Positions 1 to 6,625 are shown, counted from the first letter of the stretch. The stretch is DNA of 11,802 nucleotides from Flavobacterium sp. (GCA_030152225.1 JASLHL010000292.1:1-11802); one strand, 5' to 3'. Translations and numbers: made by a program. Notes: generated by a model not told the origin, from the letters alone.

Positions 1-10
1 GTTACAGATA

Positions 11-24
11 GGAGGTAGACCTCC
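11..24. repeat. short perfect inverted repeat GGAGGT-AG-ACCTCC
   Basis: Six-base arms (11-16 and 19-24) separated by two bases, 54 bases before the first gene. No T-run follows on either strand, so it is not a convincing terminator by itself. It may be the end of a structure belonging to a gene left of the window, or an operator. The rest of 1-77 shows nothing I can name. Confidence 0.3.
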
Positions 25-77
25 CTACAAGTAAGACATCTTTTAAATTAGAGAATAAATTATATAAATCGTAAAAA

Positions 78-665
78 ATGAAATTATTAGAAAAATCACA
101 TCTCTCTTTAAAAAACGGAAATGAAAACTTTAGGCTTGAAAATCAGAATCTAAATTTCTCTTTACTTGATTTTTGGAGATGGAGTGTTTCCGATATTTTA
201 AGTAATGCAACACGTGGAATTCTTGCTGAGTTCATTGTTGCTAAAGCTTTAGGCGTAGATGTTTCTAATGCTAGAGATCAATGGGATGCTTATGATTTAG
301 TAATGCCAGAAAACATTAAAGTAGAAGTAAAATCAAGTGCTTACCTACAATCATGGGAACAATTAGATTTTTCTAAAATTAGTTTTAGTACTCGTGCTAC
401 CATTCCTTGGAATAGAAGTATAGATAAAAGATCTGATACCGCAATTCGAACTGCAGATGTTTATGTCTTTTGTTTACTAAAACACAAAGATAAAAAAACC
501 GTAAATCCACTGAATTTAGATCAATGGGAATTTTATGTTGTTTCAACATTACAACTGAACAACGATCTAGGAAATCAGAAGTCTATTAGCCTTAGTGTGC
601 TGCGAAAATTAGCTAAGACACTAAATTTTTCAGAACTTAAAGATGATGTGCTAAGAAAAGTGTAA
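78..665 (+). CDS. stand-alone PD-(D/E)XK nuclease-like protein
   Basis: A soluble protein of 195 residues with no signal peptide or membrane segment. The pattern fits the PD-(D/E)XK nuclease fold: Glu51 in a helix (GILAEFIVAKALG), then WDAYDLV with Asp73, then VEVKSSAYLQSW giving Glu83-x-Lys85. These are the usual metal-binding and catalytic positions of this superfamily. The length suits a single catalytic core without a DNA-recognition or methylase domain. The family is generally annotated as hypothetical, and a bacterial defence or DNA-processing role is only a possibility. ATG 78 is the first ATG after an AT-rich leader with no clear ribosome binding site. No methyltransferase or partner gene lies beside it, so a classical restriction system is not supported. 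The fold call rests on motif spacing alone; activity and substrate are unknown. Confidence 0.6.
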   Translation: MKLLEKSHLSLKNGNENFRLENQNLNFSLLDFWRWSVSDILSNATRGILAEFIVAKALGVDVSNARDQWDAYDLVMPENIKVEVKSSAYLQSWEQLDFSKISFSTRATIPWNRSIDKRSDTAIRTADVYVFCLLKHKDKKTVNPLNLDQWEFYVVSTLQLNNDLGNQKSISLSVLRKLAKTLNFSELKDDVLRKV

Positions 666-734
666 ATGACTTTAAGGATTTGAATATGATTAGTAAAAGT
701 AATTTTTCAAGTTATCACATTACGCTCACTACTG

Positions 735-925
735 ACTACCAAAGTCCTTTAACTTTTTGCCTCAAAAATCAATCTAAATATCCCTCTTTTTTAAGATATA
801 TTTACGCGTCTTTTCTTGAAACTAATCGTCGGATAGAGACTTGTTTTTTTTACAACTATTGATCAATTTTATATTTTTGAAAGAGCAAATACTGCTATTA
901 CTCTAAGTGTAGGGGATTTAATTGA
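735..925 (-). pseudogene. decayed copy of the HTH gene at 3297-3590
   Basis: This stretch aligns clearly with the 3' half of the helix-turn-helix gene at 3297-3590 and with its downstream flank (3243-3296). Shared landmarks are the stop codon TAG (774-776 here, 3297-3299 there), TTTTTTAAGA, ACTTGTTTTTT, CTGAAAGAACAA-like and GTAGGGGATTT. Read on the minus strand, a one-base insertion near the 3' end (AAAAGACGCG here versus AAAAGCACGTG) shifts the frame, and further small indels follow. The 5' half, including the start codon, cannot be recognised beyond about 925. A faint match near 1010-1025 (TATTTTTCTTGGTCTT versus TATTTTTCTAGTTCTT at 3490) could be a further remnant. It is a dead fragment; an apparent plus-strand reading frame at 680-862 mostly overlies it and is not considered real. 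Confidence 0.75.
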
Positions 926-1041
926 AATAATACAAAAAAAGTGGTTGATGAATTTTATGACATTCAATCAGGAAAAATAAGGTAGTTTTATCGATTAGAT
1001 AAATCAATCTATTTTTCTTGGTCTTGATGATTTTACTAAAA

Positions 1042-1671
1042 ATGAAAATAACCCTTAAATTCCTCTTACTATTAATTGTAGTAAAAATATTTTTCCTAGC
1101 GATTATATTTGTTTGTGTCGATAATAATTGGATTGACATTCCAATGAATCATTCTAAGGCTGAGTTAAGACAAAGAACAGGATTTTATATGTTCATCTTA
1201 GTTGGTTTACTAGGCCCCTTATTAGAAGAAAGTATGTTTCGGTTGCCTTTAGTGGCAAAACCAATTAATTTTAGTATTTCGGGTACAATTATATTTCTTT
1301 ATCTCTACTCGTTTTATACAGGTGTGGAATTAGATTCATTGGATTTTTTTTGGCAAAGACTTTTACTATCCAGTGTGCTATTTATCTTGATCTATGGATT
1401 TTGTAATAAGTATAGTACTTATCTTAATACTCTTTGGAAGAATTATAAAATCATAACTATAGTTTTAATGTCTTTTCTTTTTGCTATATTTCATTTGTTA
1501 AATTATGATAGTAAGAGTTTGTCAGTTTTAAACAGTCTAGTAGTGGTAATTCCTTATTTTATTTCAGGATTAATTTACTCGCATGTTCGGTTAAACTACA
1601 ATTTTCGTTTAGTTATATTGATTCACATGCTATTTAATGGTATGGGTTTGGTATTAACTTATCTTTTTTAA
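1042..1671 (+). CDS. CPBP-family (CAAX/Abi) intramembrane metalloprotease
   Basis: A multi-pass membrane protein of 209 residues with the three motifs of the CPBP family: EExxxR (LLEESMFR, Glu62, Glu63, Arg67), FxxxH (FAIFH, Phe147, His151) and HxxxN (HMLFN, His195, Asn199). In characterised relatives these Glu and His residues bind the catalytic metal within the membrane. Known members process prenylated CAAX proteins in eukaryotes or act in bacteriocin self-immunity; the substrate here is unknown. About six hydrophobic segments are visible, the first at residues 3-25. I chose ATG 1042 because it begins a typical Lys-then-hydrophobic N-terminus; ATG 1027 or TTG 1018 would add 5 or 8 residues. 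It lies between a dead and a living copy of the same HTH gene, and the amidohydrolase follows 66 bases later on the same strand. Confidence 0.85.
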   Translation: MKITLKFLLLLIVVKIFFLAIIFVCVDNNWIDIPMNHSKAELRQRTGFYMFILVGLLGPLLEESMFRLPLVAKPINFSISGTIIFLYLYSFYTGVELDSLDFFWQRLLLSSVLFILIYGFCNKYSTYLNTLWKNYKIITIVLMSFLFAIFHLLNYDSKSLSVLNSLVVVIPYFISGLIYSHVRLNYNFRLVILIHMLFNGMGLVLTYLF

Positions 1672-1686
1672 ACTCAATTGTAATGG

Positions 1687-1705
1687 ATCTTTTGTAAAAA
1701 AAGAT
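1687..1705. terminator. weak AT-rich hairpin after the protease gene
   Basis: ATCTTTT-GTAAA-AAAAGAT forms a seven-base stem just downstream of the CPBP gene and 33 bases before the amidohydrolase start. It is AT-rich and has no following T-run, so it may be chance or a weak terminator or processing site. Confidence 0.25.
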
Positions 1706-1737
1706 AACCCAGGATTTTATAATTTTTAAAATACACC

Positions 1738-3021
1738 ATGCATAGATTTTTTACCTTTTTATTTTTAGCTGTGATTCAAACCTTAACAGCTCAAAGCTCT
1801 AAAGTAGATTACATTTTTACAGATGTAAATGTTATTACCATGAAGGATGATAAGATTTTAAGAAATCAGACTGTTGTTATTCACGATGGAAAAATTATAG
1901 AAATAACAACTAAGTCTTCTTATCAGTCAGAAAATACGGTTGATGCAAAAGGTAGTTATTTATTACCTTCTATGGCAGATGCTCATATTCATTTTCCAGA
2001 TAGCAAGCAAGAACTAGAGAGCGTAATGAAATTAAATCTGATTAATGGAATTACTAAGTTGCGTTCCATGAGAGGGGATTGGCAAGATATTGAATTAAAA
2101 AAGCAGTATAACAACGAGCATCAGTATTATCCTAAGTTGTATTTGACAGCTCCCCCTTTTCATCGAAGTTATGATTTAACGGAAGAGGAGATCGATTCTT
2201 ATGTTATAAAAGCAAAGGATAATGGAATAGATCAGATTAAAGTTTTAAGTATAAAAAATCAACACGTATTTGAAATATTGAGTGAGGCGTGTAAAAAACA
2301 CAATATGCCCTTAGGAGGTCATTTTCCAATAGTAGAAGATGGAGTGATGGGAGATGAAATTCTTTTTCAATCTTTTTATACTTCTATTGAGCATTTAGGA
2401 GGTTTAATAGGAGAGCCTGATAAGGTAGAAGATAGGATAAATTATATCAAGAGAAACGAGCTGTTTATTTGTCCTACTATGCAGTGGTATGCTATTGGAT
2501 ATGGCCAATATGGAGTTGAAGAAATGATGAATCAAAGAGGAATGCAATATATTCCTGAGGCAATCAAAAAAGACTGGGCTGAAAAGTCGATAAATTATAG
2601 AATGAAACTTGGAAAAGAAGAGTTTGAAGCAGAAAAACAAAAATATGCTTTAGAAATGCAAGAACGCTTTAACATGACTAAGAGACTAAATGATCAAGGT
2701 GTAAAATTATTATTGAGTCCAGATAGTAGTTCTAAATTTATTGTCCCTGGTTTTGGATTGCTGGAAGAAATGAAATTGTATCAAAAAGCAGGACTTTCTA
2801 ATTTTGATATATTGAAAAGTGCTACAACTAACTTTGCTCTATTTTTTAAAGAAAATTACGGAATTATAGCTCCAGGGAAAGATGCAGATTTTATTTTGGT
2901 AAAGGAAAACCCATTAGAAGACTTAAAAGCTTTAGAGCAAGTAGAAGCGGTTTTCTATAATAAGTTTTATTTAGATAAAAACAAATTAACTGAAATTGCT
3001 AAGTCAGTAGAACCGAATTAG
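1738..3021 (+). CDS. exported amidohydrolase family protein
   Basis: Metal-dependent hydrolase of the amidohydrolase superfamily (imidazolonepropionase/prolidase-like branch), 427 residues, a usual full length. Residues 1-18 form a signal peptide ending LTA|QS, so it acts in the periplasm or outside the inner membrane. A small N-terminal beta domain (DVNVITMKDDKI, VVIHDGKIIEI) leads into HIH (His83, His85), the first metal ligands. Candidate further ligands are Lys168 in DQIKVL (possible carboxylated lysine), His195 (GGHF), His219 (IEHL) and Asp329 (LSPDSS). The C-terminus ends with the typical beta segment GKDADFILVKENPLEDL. Substrates of this branch include cyclic amides and X-Pro or similar dipeptides; nothing here identifies the one used. 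The start ATG 1738 is set by the signal peptide. It may be cotranscribed with the protease gene upstream, but I see no clear promoter. Confidence 0.85.
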   Translation: MHRFFTFLFLAVIQTLTAQSSKVDYIFTDVNVITMKDDKILRNQTVVIHDGKIIEITTKSSYQSENTVDAKGSYLLPSMADAHIHFPDSKQELESVMKLNLINGITKLRSMRGDWQDIELKKQYNNEHQYYPKLYLTAPPFHRSYDLTEEEIDSYVIKAKDNGIDQIKVLSIKNQHVFEILSEACKKHNMPLGGHFPIVEDGVMGDEILFQSFYTSIEHLGGLIGEPDKVEDRINYIKRNELFICPTMQWYAIGYGQYGVEEMMNQRGMQYIPEAIKKDWAEKSINYRMKLGKEEFEAEKQKYALEMQERFNMTKRLNDQGVKLLLSPDSSSKFIVPGFGLLEEMKLYQKAGLSNFDILKSATTNFALFFKENYGIIAPGKDADFILVKENPLEDLKALEQVEAVFYNKFYLDKNKLTEIAKSVEPN

Positions 3022-3209
3022 TTTGGTTACTTATTAAATAGAAAGGTGATATTTTTTTTTATGAATTCTTGAATTATAAACATAGGGTAGTTGTGAATAA
3101 TTGTAAAATTAAGGACAAAGACTGTTTTGTGAAATTCAACATACAAAATAAGTATACTGGATGTAGCATTTAAATTTATTTTTTTATCAACATTTTTTTC
3201 TAAATGTAA

Positions 3210-3227
3210 ATTTTCAACATTTTCAAC
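3210..3227. repeat. 9-bp tandem repeat ATTTTCAAC x2
   Basis: Two adjacent copies of ATTTTCAAC in the AT-rich gap between the amidohydrolase and the HTH gene. The gap (3022-3296) otherwise holds homopolymer-rich sequence and, from 3243, the flank shared with the pseudogene at 735. Probably slippage; no function can be assigned. Confidence 0.4.
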
Positions 3228-3296
3228 CAGTCATAAACCCTTACTAACAAAGCCCTTTAACTTTCTGCCTCAACATTTAAAACCTCAAAAATCAAT

Positions 3297-3590
3297 CTAA
3301 AATTCCTTCTTTTTTAAGACATATTCACGTGCTTTTGTCTGAATTTGATCATCAGATAAATACTTGTTTTTTAGCAGCCACTCATTGATTTCAGATTTCT
3401 GAAAGAACAAGTATTTACCATTCGGTTTAGAGTAGGGGATTTTACTGTAGTGAACCAGGTGATAGATATACGATTTTTTAAAACCAGTATATTTTTCTAG
3501 TTCTTCCACAGACAGAATTTCCTTGTGATTAGCAATGATGAGTTGTTCTAAATAGTCAAGCTTTTCAAGAATAAGTTTGATAGTTTCCAT
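3297..3590 (-). CDS. small helix-turn-helix (HTH_17/excisionase-like) DNA-binding protein
   Basis: A protein of 97 residues. After an N-terminal helix that may dimerise (METIKLILEKLDYLEQLI), it carries the winged-helix signature of the MerR/excisionase-type HTH_17 family: LSVEELEKYTGF, KKSYIYHLVHYSKIPYSKP, then the wing GKYLFFQKSEINEWL. Such small proteins in Bacteroidota commonly belong to integrative elements or act as accessory regulators. No integrase or mobilisation gene is present beside it. I use ATG 3588-3590; a TTG two codons upstream is less likely. A decayed copy lies at 735-925 in the same orientation, and the homology continues past the stop codon. It is divergent from the Imm30-like gene; the gap contains the palindrome AGTTAACT at 3624-3631 upstream of its start, a possible operator. 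Confidence 0.8.
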   Translation of the reverse strand: METIKLILEKLDYLEQLIIANHKEILSVEELEKYTGFKKSYIYHLVHYSKIPYSKPNGKYLFFQKSEINEWLLKNKYLSDDQIQTKAREYVLKKKEF

Positions 3591-3762
3591 AGTCAATTAC
3601 TTTTAAATTTAGAAGCAAACTACAGTTAACTAGTCAAGAATGTATATCAAGTGTAATTTAGGGTAGTACTTGGCCTATTTGGGATGCTTTCAGAACTTTT
3701 AGATCATACCGCGTATTTCGAGTAAAACAAGCTACTAGATTTTCGAACATAATTAGTAGAGG

Positions 3763-3788
3763 AAGTTACATATAAAAAGGTAACTTTG
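3763..3788 (+). promoter_or_regulatory. -7 box with overlapping dyad, upstream of the Imm30-like gene
   Basis: TAACTTTG at 3781-3788 matches the Bacteroidota -7 consensus TAnnTTTG exactly, 56 bases before ATG 3845. No good TTG/TTTG -33 box is seen at the expected distance. A perfect seven-base dyad, AAGTTAC (3763-3769) and GTAACTT (3780-3786), spans ten bases and covers the -7 box. A protein bound there would compete with RNA polymerase, so this is a candidate repressor operator. Confidence 0.5.
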
Positions 3789-3844
3789 AAACAGAACGAA
3801 ACGCCAAATGACAGGGAGTCAACATAAAAAAATACGACAAAACG

Positions 3845-4327
3845 ATGAAAACAACGGAAGACCTAGCCTTACAGCTATTTACAACTAGATTAATGACGAG
3901 TGAGGAAGAAGTGGAACAATTTGAAGAAGCCTTAGCCCTCTTGTATCAACAAGAAAAAATAGAGCATCTTCCGTTATTTCTAAGCGTATTAGATGATCGA
4001 ACACAACAAGAAGAAGTCATGTATGGCGTACTCCATTCGATCGAATCCTATGCAAGCACTTTAGGGTTTTCCAAGTATATTGAGCTTATTTTAGCCGCTA
4101 TGGATTCGTTTCAGGAACAGGCGGAAGAATGGAAAGAACTGATTTTTCTTCGAATGATCAATAGCGAGGCGTGTTTTGATGATTTGTTGCGCCTTGTCAG
4201 CCAACAACATAAGGAGGAACTAAAGGAAGAATTACGACTTATTTTCTTGCGAATTATACAAAGAAATGAAGCTAAATTTGGTTCACCTTGTCGCTTGCTG
4301 TTAAGTGCATTAGATCATTCAAACTAA
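3845..4327 (+). CDS. Imm30-like immunity protein, without a visible toxin
   Basis: A small, acidic, mostly helical cytoplasmic protein of 160 residues with no signal peptide. It resembles the Imm30 family of polymorphic-toxin immunity proteins: an N-terminal EEEVEQFEEAL helix, then LFLSVLDDRTQQEEVMYGVLHSIESY (residues 45-70; compare the family's EVMxGLxHxIE-like core), then the EEWKELIFLRMINSE segment (about 97-111; family pattern EW..l..RiLN). Imm30 proteins are thought to protect the producer from a toxin domain carried by a secreted polymorphic toxin. No toxin, Rhs/YD-repeat, LXG or T6SS/T9SS effector gene lies within the window. It could be an orphan immunity gene guarding against neighbours, or the residue of a lost toxin locus. 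It sits alone behind its own -7 box and is followed by a hairpin, so it is probably monocistronic. The family call is from remembered pattern, not a search. Confidence 0.7.
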   Translation: MKTTEDLALQLFTTRLMTSEEEVEQFEEALALLYQQEKIEHLPLFLSVLDDRTQQEEVMYGVLHSIESYASTLGFSKYIELILAAMDSFQEQAEEWKELIFLRMINSEACFDDLLRLVSQQHKEELKEELRLIFLRIIQRNEAKFGSPCRLLLSALDHSN

Positions 4328-4374
4328 GGTTTTTCTTATAAAAGTACAAACAGCTAACCTTGAATTATTTGATT

Positions 4375-4401
4375 CCCAAGTAAGGGAAAAGCTTATTTGG
4401 G
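4375..4401 (+). terminator. hairpin downstream of the Imm30-like gene
   Basis: CCCAAGTAAG-GGAAAAG-CTTATTTGGG gives a ten-pair stem with one G-U pair and a seven-base loop, 47 bases after the stop codon. There is no T-run after it, so termination is plausible but not certain. The rest of 4328-4592 contains no gene. Confidence 0.45.
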
Positions 4402-4471
4402 TTATCCACGGGGACGGTTGTTAAAGTGCCAGAACTACTTGGTAATTAATATGTTTTAATCCAACTAGATG

Positions 4472-4503
4472 TTTCGATAAACGGTTAAAAAAAAGTATAT
4501 TTG
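4472..4503 (+). promoter_or_regulatory. Bacteroidota-type promoter of the DUF6624-like gene
   Basis: TATATTTG (4496-4503) matches the -7 consensus TAnnTTTG. TTTCG (4472-4476) lies 19 bases upstream as an imperfect -33 box. Transcription would begin near 4508, leaving a leader of about 85 bases before ATG 4593. Confidence 0.5.
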
Positions 4504-4592
4504 AGTAAGGACCCAATAAAATAGTTTGATTCCTTGTCTGACTATTTCTCTGATCCTAAAAACCGAAGTAGAAAACCCTTTACACTCTAGTT

Positions 4593-5435
4593 ATGAAGTT
4601 TACGCTTAAATCGTTTCACTATACCGTATTCCTATTCTTTATCCTGGTCAAAATGACTGCACAACCCAAGGTAGTTTCTACCTATGATAGCCTTATTGCT
4701 GAATCTTATCAAAAGGATCAACAAATCAGAGTGGAATTGGATTCCTTATTGGCAAATGAAAATAGGAGTAATCAAGAATTAGTAGACCATTTTGCTAAGG
4801 TTGAGAAAATTGATCTAGACAATCAACGTATCGTACTGCCTATTTTGGATCAATATATAGCTCAGGAAATTGAACTAACGGATGCTTCATTAGCTCAGCT
4901 GTACTATATCATTCAACATGCCGATGGAAAAATTCAAAGTAAGTATGCCCCTTTTATAACAACATTGTTTGATAAAGAATTAATTAGCAATCAAGAGTTC
5001 GCCTGGTTTAGTGATCGCTTGGCTGTTAGAAAAAACAAGGTTCAACCCTATGGTTTTCAAATAAAAAGTTGGGCAGAAACAGCAGAGCGTTTTCCTTATC
5101 CTATTTCCAGTCAGGCAGAAGAAAATTGTCAGCGGATTAATTTAGAGTCAAGTAAGGCGTATTTGGAGGAAAACTTTGGTGGGGATTATCAGCCTCAATA
5201 CCTCACAACAGGGGAATTCGTTGTTTTTGGTCACGTGAAGGGAGAGCAGAACAACAGGGTAATTGTAGGGGAAGAAATGGAGGAAGCAGCGGTTAATGAC
5301 AAAGGGTTTTACGTACTAAAAGTGAAGAAAAAGGAGGGGCAGGAAATTCGCTTATGCTTGAAAAGAGCGGGAGAAACCATGGATTGTAAAACAATACTCA
5401 TGGACGATAAGGATTGGGAAGAAGTTGATTTTTAG
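4593..5435 (+). CDS. exported DUF6624-like protein
   Basis: A protein of 280 residues with a signal peptide (residues 1-23, ending KMTA|QP), so it is exported to the periplasm or beyond. Residues about 25-160 resemble the uncharacterised DUF6624 family: a D.DNQRIVLPILDQY helix (75-88), the QHAD motif (108-111), DR (141-142) after a helical stretch, and the closing QPYGFQ (151-156; family pattern QxYGxQ). Conserved His, Asp-Arg and Gln residues suggest a site of some kind, but no activity is known to me. Residues about 205-280 look like a separate beta-strand region (EFVVFGHVKGE, KGFYVLKVKKK, EIRLCLKRAG), perhaps a small beta-sandwich; it has two cysteines (255, 265) that might pair outside the cytoplasm. 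The gene stands alone between the Imm30-like gene and the AraC regulator, and nothing links it functionally to either. Confidence 0.65.
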   Translation: MKFTLKSFHYTVFLFFILVKMTAQPKVVSTYDSLIAESYQKDQQIRVELDSLLANENRSNQELVDHFAKVEKIDLDNQRIVLPILDQYIAQEIELTDASLAQLYYIIQHADGKIQSKYAPFITTLFDKELISNQEFAWFSDRLAVRKNKVQPYGFQIKSWAETAERFPYPISSQAEENCQRINLESSKAYLEENFGGDYQPQYLTTGEFVVFGHVKGEQNNRVIVGEEMEEAAVNDKGFYVLKVKKKEGQEIRLCLKRAGETMDCKTILMDDKDWEEVDF

Positions 5436-5529
5436 CTACTGCTCCCTAGTTTTTTAAAAGATATAGGATGAGATAAATGACATTATAGCTATTTTGTTGT
5501 AGTAGTGTATAAGTAGTTAGGCACTCATT

Positions 5530-5537
5530 TATCTTTG
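5530..5537 (+). promoter_or_regulatory. -7 box of the AraC-family regulator
   Basis: TATCTTTG matches TAnnTTTG exactly, 71 bases before ATG 5609. No TTG-type -33 box lies at the usual 17-21 base distance, which would suit a promoter that needs an activator or is weak. Confidence 0.45.
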
Positions 5538-5608
5538 ATCAATTGCAAGAATTCAAAAACGAAAGCCAGTAAAAATGAATTAGTATCTTGTAGCCAAATT
5601 TGGAGCAG

Positions 5609-6472
5609 ATGAGTACAACAGCGAAACAGGTTTCTTTAAAAAATATAGCAGGGCAGGTACACGAGGGAATTTTCTTTCAAAAAATCACCATGACCTCTTG
5701 GCTTGATCGCATGGAAAACCTCAAAGATTCTCATCGTCATGATTATCATGTTTTTTTGTTTTTAGAACAAGGCACTTTGGAGGTAGAAGTTGATTTTACA
5801 CGCTATCAGTTAACTAGGGCTAGCCTGCTTTACACCAGTCCTGGGCAAGTACACAAAAACATCGATTTCAAGGATATTCAGTACTATGTTTTGGCTATTA
5901 AATCAGAGTATATCGCACCGGAGTACAAAGCTGTAATTGAAGATATGTTTCTGCAAACGCGGGTTACTCAACTCGGTGAAAAAGAAGTTCACCTGCTTAA
6001 AAATACAGCTGAGTTATGTGCAGAAATCTACCAAAAAACAAGGCTGTCGTTTTATGCAACGGCTTTGAAAAATAGCGTGAATGTCTATATTTCCCTTTTC
6101 TTGGAGCATTACCTAAGCCAAGGAAATGCACCACTTTCTTCCAATCGTTTTGAAAAGGTGACTTTGCGCTTTATCAAAGAATTAGATCTTCACTTTACCC
6201 AACATAAACGCCCAAGTTACTATGCAGATGTCTTACATATATCTACCACCTATTTAAATGAATGCGTCACCCAAACCCTTGGATTATCAGCGTCTAAGGT
6301 AATTCAAGAACGCGTTATTTTAGAAGCTAAAAGGCTTTTGTTTTATACAGATTCCTCCGTAAAAGAGATCGCGCTTGCTTTAGGGTATGAAGATTACTCT
6401 TACTTCTCTCGTTTATTTTTTAAAAACGAAGCCTGCTCACCTAAAGCGTTTAGAATTAAAAACCGCGATTAG
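5609..6472 (+). CDS. AraC-family transcriptional regulator
   Basis: A 287-residue regulator with the two-domain AraC layout. Residues about 20-100 form a cupin-type sensor (SHRHDYHVFLFLEQGTLEVEV, YTSPGQVH). Residues about 187-287 hold the DNA-binding domain with two helix-turn-helix units: YYADVLHISTTYLNECVTQTLG, and VKEIALALGYEDYSYFSRLFFKNEACSPKAFR, the classic AraC signature. I prefer ATG 5609; TTG 5600 is in frame three codons earlier, and GGAG at 5602-5605 is too close to ATG 5609 to settle the start. It lies 179 bases upstream of and codirectional with a three-gene efflux operon, so it is the likely local regulator of the pump, and the repeats in the gap are candidate binding sites. The inducing ligand cannot be read from the sequence. 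Confidence 0.9.
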   Translation: MSTTAKQVSLKNIAGQVHEGIFFQKITMTSWLDRMENLKDSHRHDYHVFLFLEQGTLEVEVDFTRYQLTRASLLYTSPGQVHKNIDFKDIQYYVLAIKSEYIAPEYKAVIEDMFLQTRVTQLGEKEVHLLKNTAELCAEIYQKTRLSFYATALKNSVNVYISLFLEHYLSQGNAPLSSNRFEKVTLRFIKELDLHFTQHKRPSYYADVLHISTTYLNECVTQTLGLSASKVIQERVILEAKRLLFYTDSSVKEIALALGYEDYSYFSRLFFKNEACSPKAFRIKNRD

Positions 6473-6497
6473 TGCTAGTTTTACAAATATAACTCCC

Positions 6498-6528
6498 TTG
6501 TTCATTTTTCGAGATGGCCTTTACTTTG
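6498..6528 (+). promoter_or_regulatory. candidate promoter of the efflux operon
   Basis: TTG (6498-6500), a 20-base spacer and TTACTTTG (6521-6528; one mismatch to TAnnTTTG) give a plausible Bacteroidota promoter. Transcription would start near 6533, almost exactly at the left arm of the inverted repeat (6534), so the whole repeat would lie in a leader of about 118 bases. An alternative start from TTG 6611 is possible but its -7 box is poor. Confidence 0.4.
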
Positions 6529-6533
6529 CCTCA

Positions 6534-6625
6534 ATAATTTATATGGACAACAGGCTTGTTTAATGGTTTGTTTAACGAGATAACCAAAATAAACTTCACC
6601 CTGTTGTCCTTGGAATATAAATTAT
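6534..6625. repeat. interrupted 21-bp inverted repeat upstream of the efflux operon
   Basis: The left arm is ATAATTTATAT (6534-6544) joined directly to GGACAACAGG (6545-6554). The right arm is CCTGTTGTCC (6600-6609), then five extra bases TTGGA, then ATATAAATTAT (6615-6625). All 21 arm bases are perfectly complementary; only the five-base bulge breaks symmetry. The 45-base interior carries a direct repeat TTGTTTAA at 6556-6563 and 6568-6575, a 12-base period. As RNA it would form a long bulged stem in the operon leader; as DNA it could be a looped or dimeric operator for the adjacent AraC regulator. A small palindromic insertion is a third possibility. Confidence 0.75.

Noticed and set aside
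680..862. Plus-strand reading frame of 60 codons
   Set aside because: It mostly overlies, on the opposite strand, the decayed HTH copy and its conserved flank; it has no recognisable domain.
918..1139. Minus-strand frame of 73 codons
   Set aside because: It overlaps the start of the CPBP protease gene on the other strand and has random AT-rich composition.
2404..2640. Minus-strand frame inside the amidohydrolase gene
   Set aside because: Antisense to a well-supported gene, with no motif or signal of its own.
3297..3590. HTH gene as the antitoxin or excisionase of a complete mobile element
   Set aside because: No integrase, toxin or mobilisation gene is found within the window on either side.
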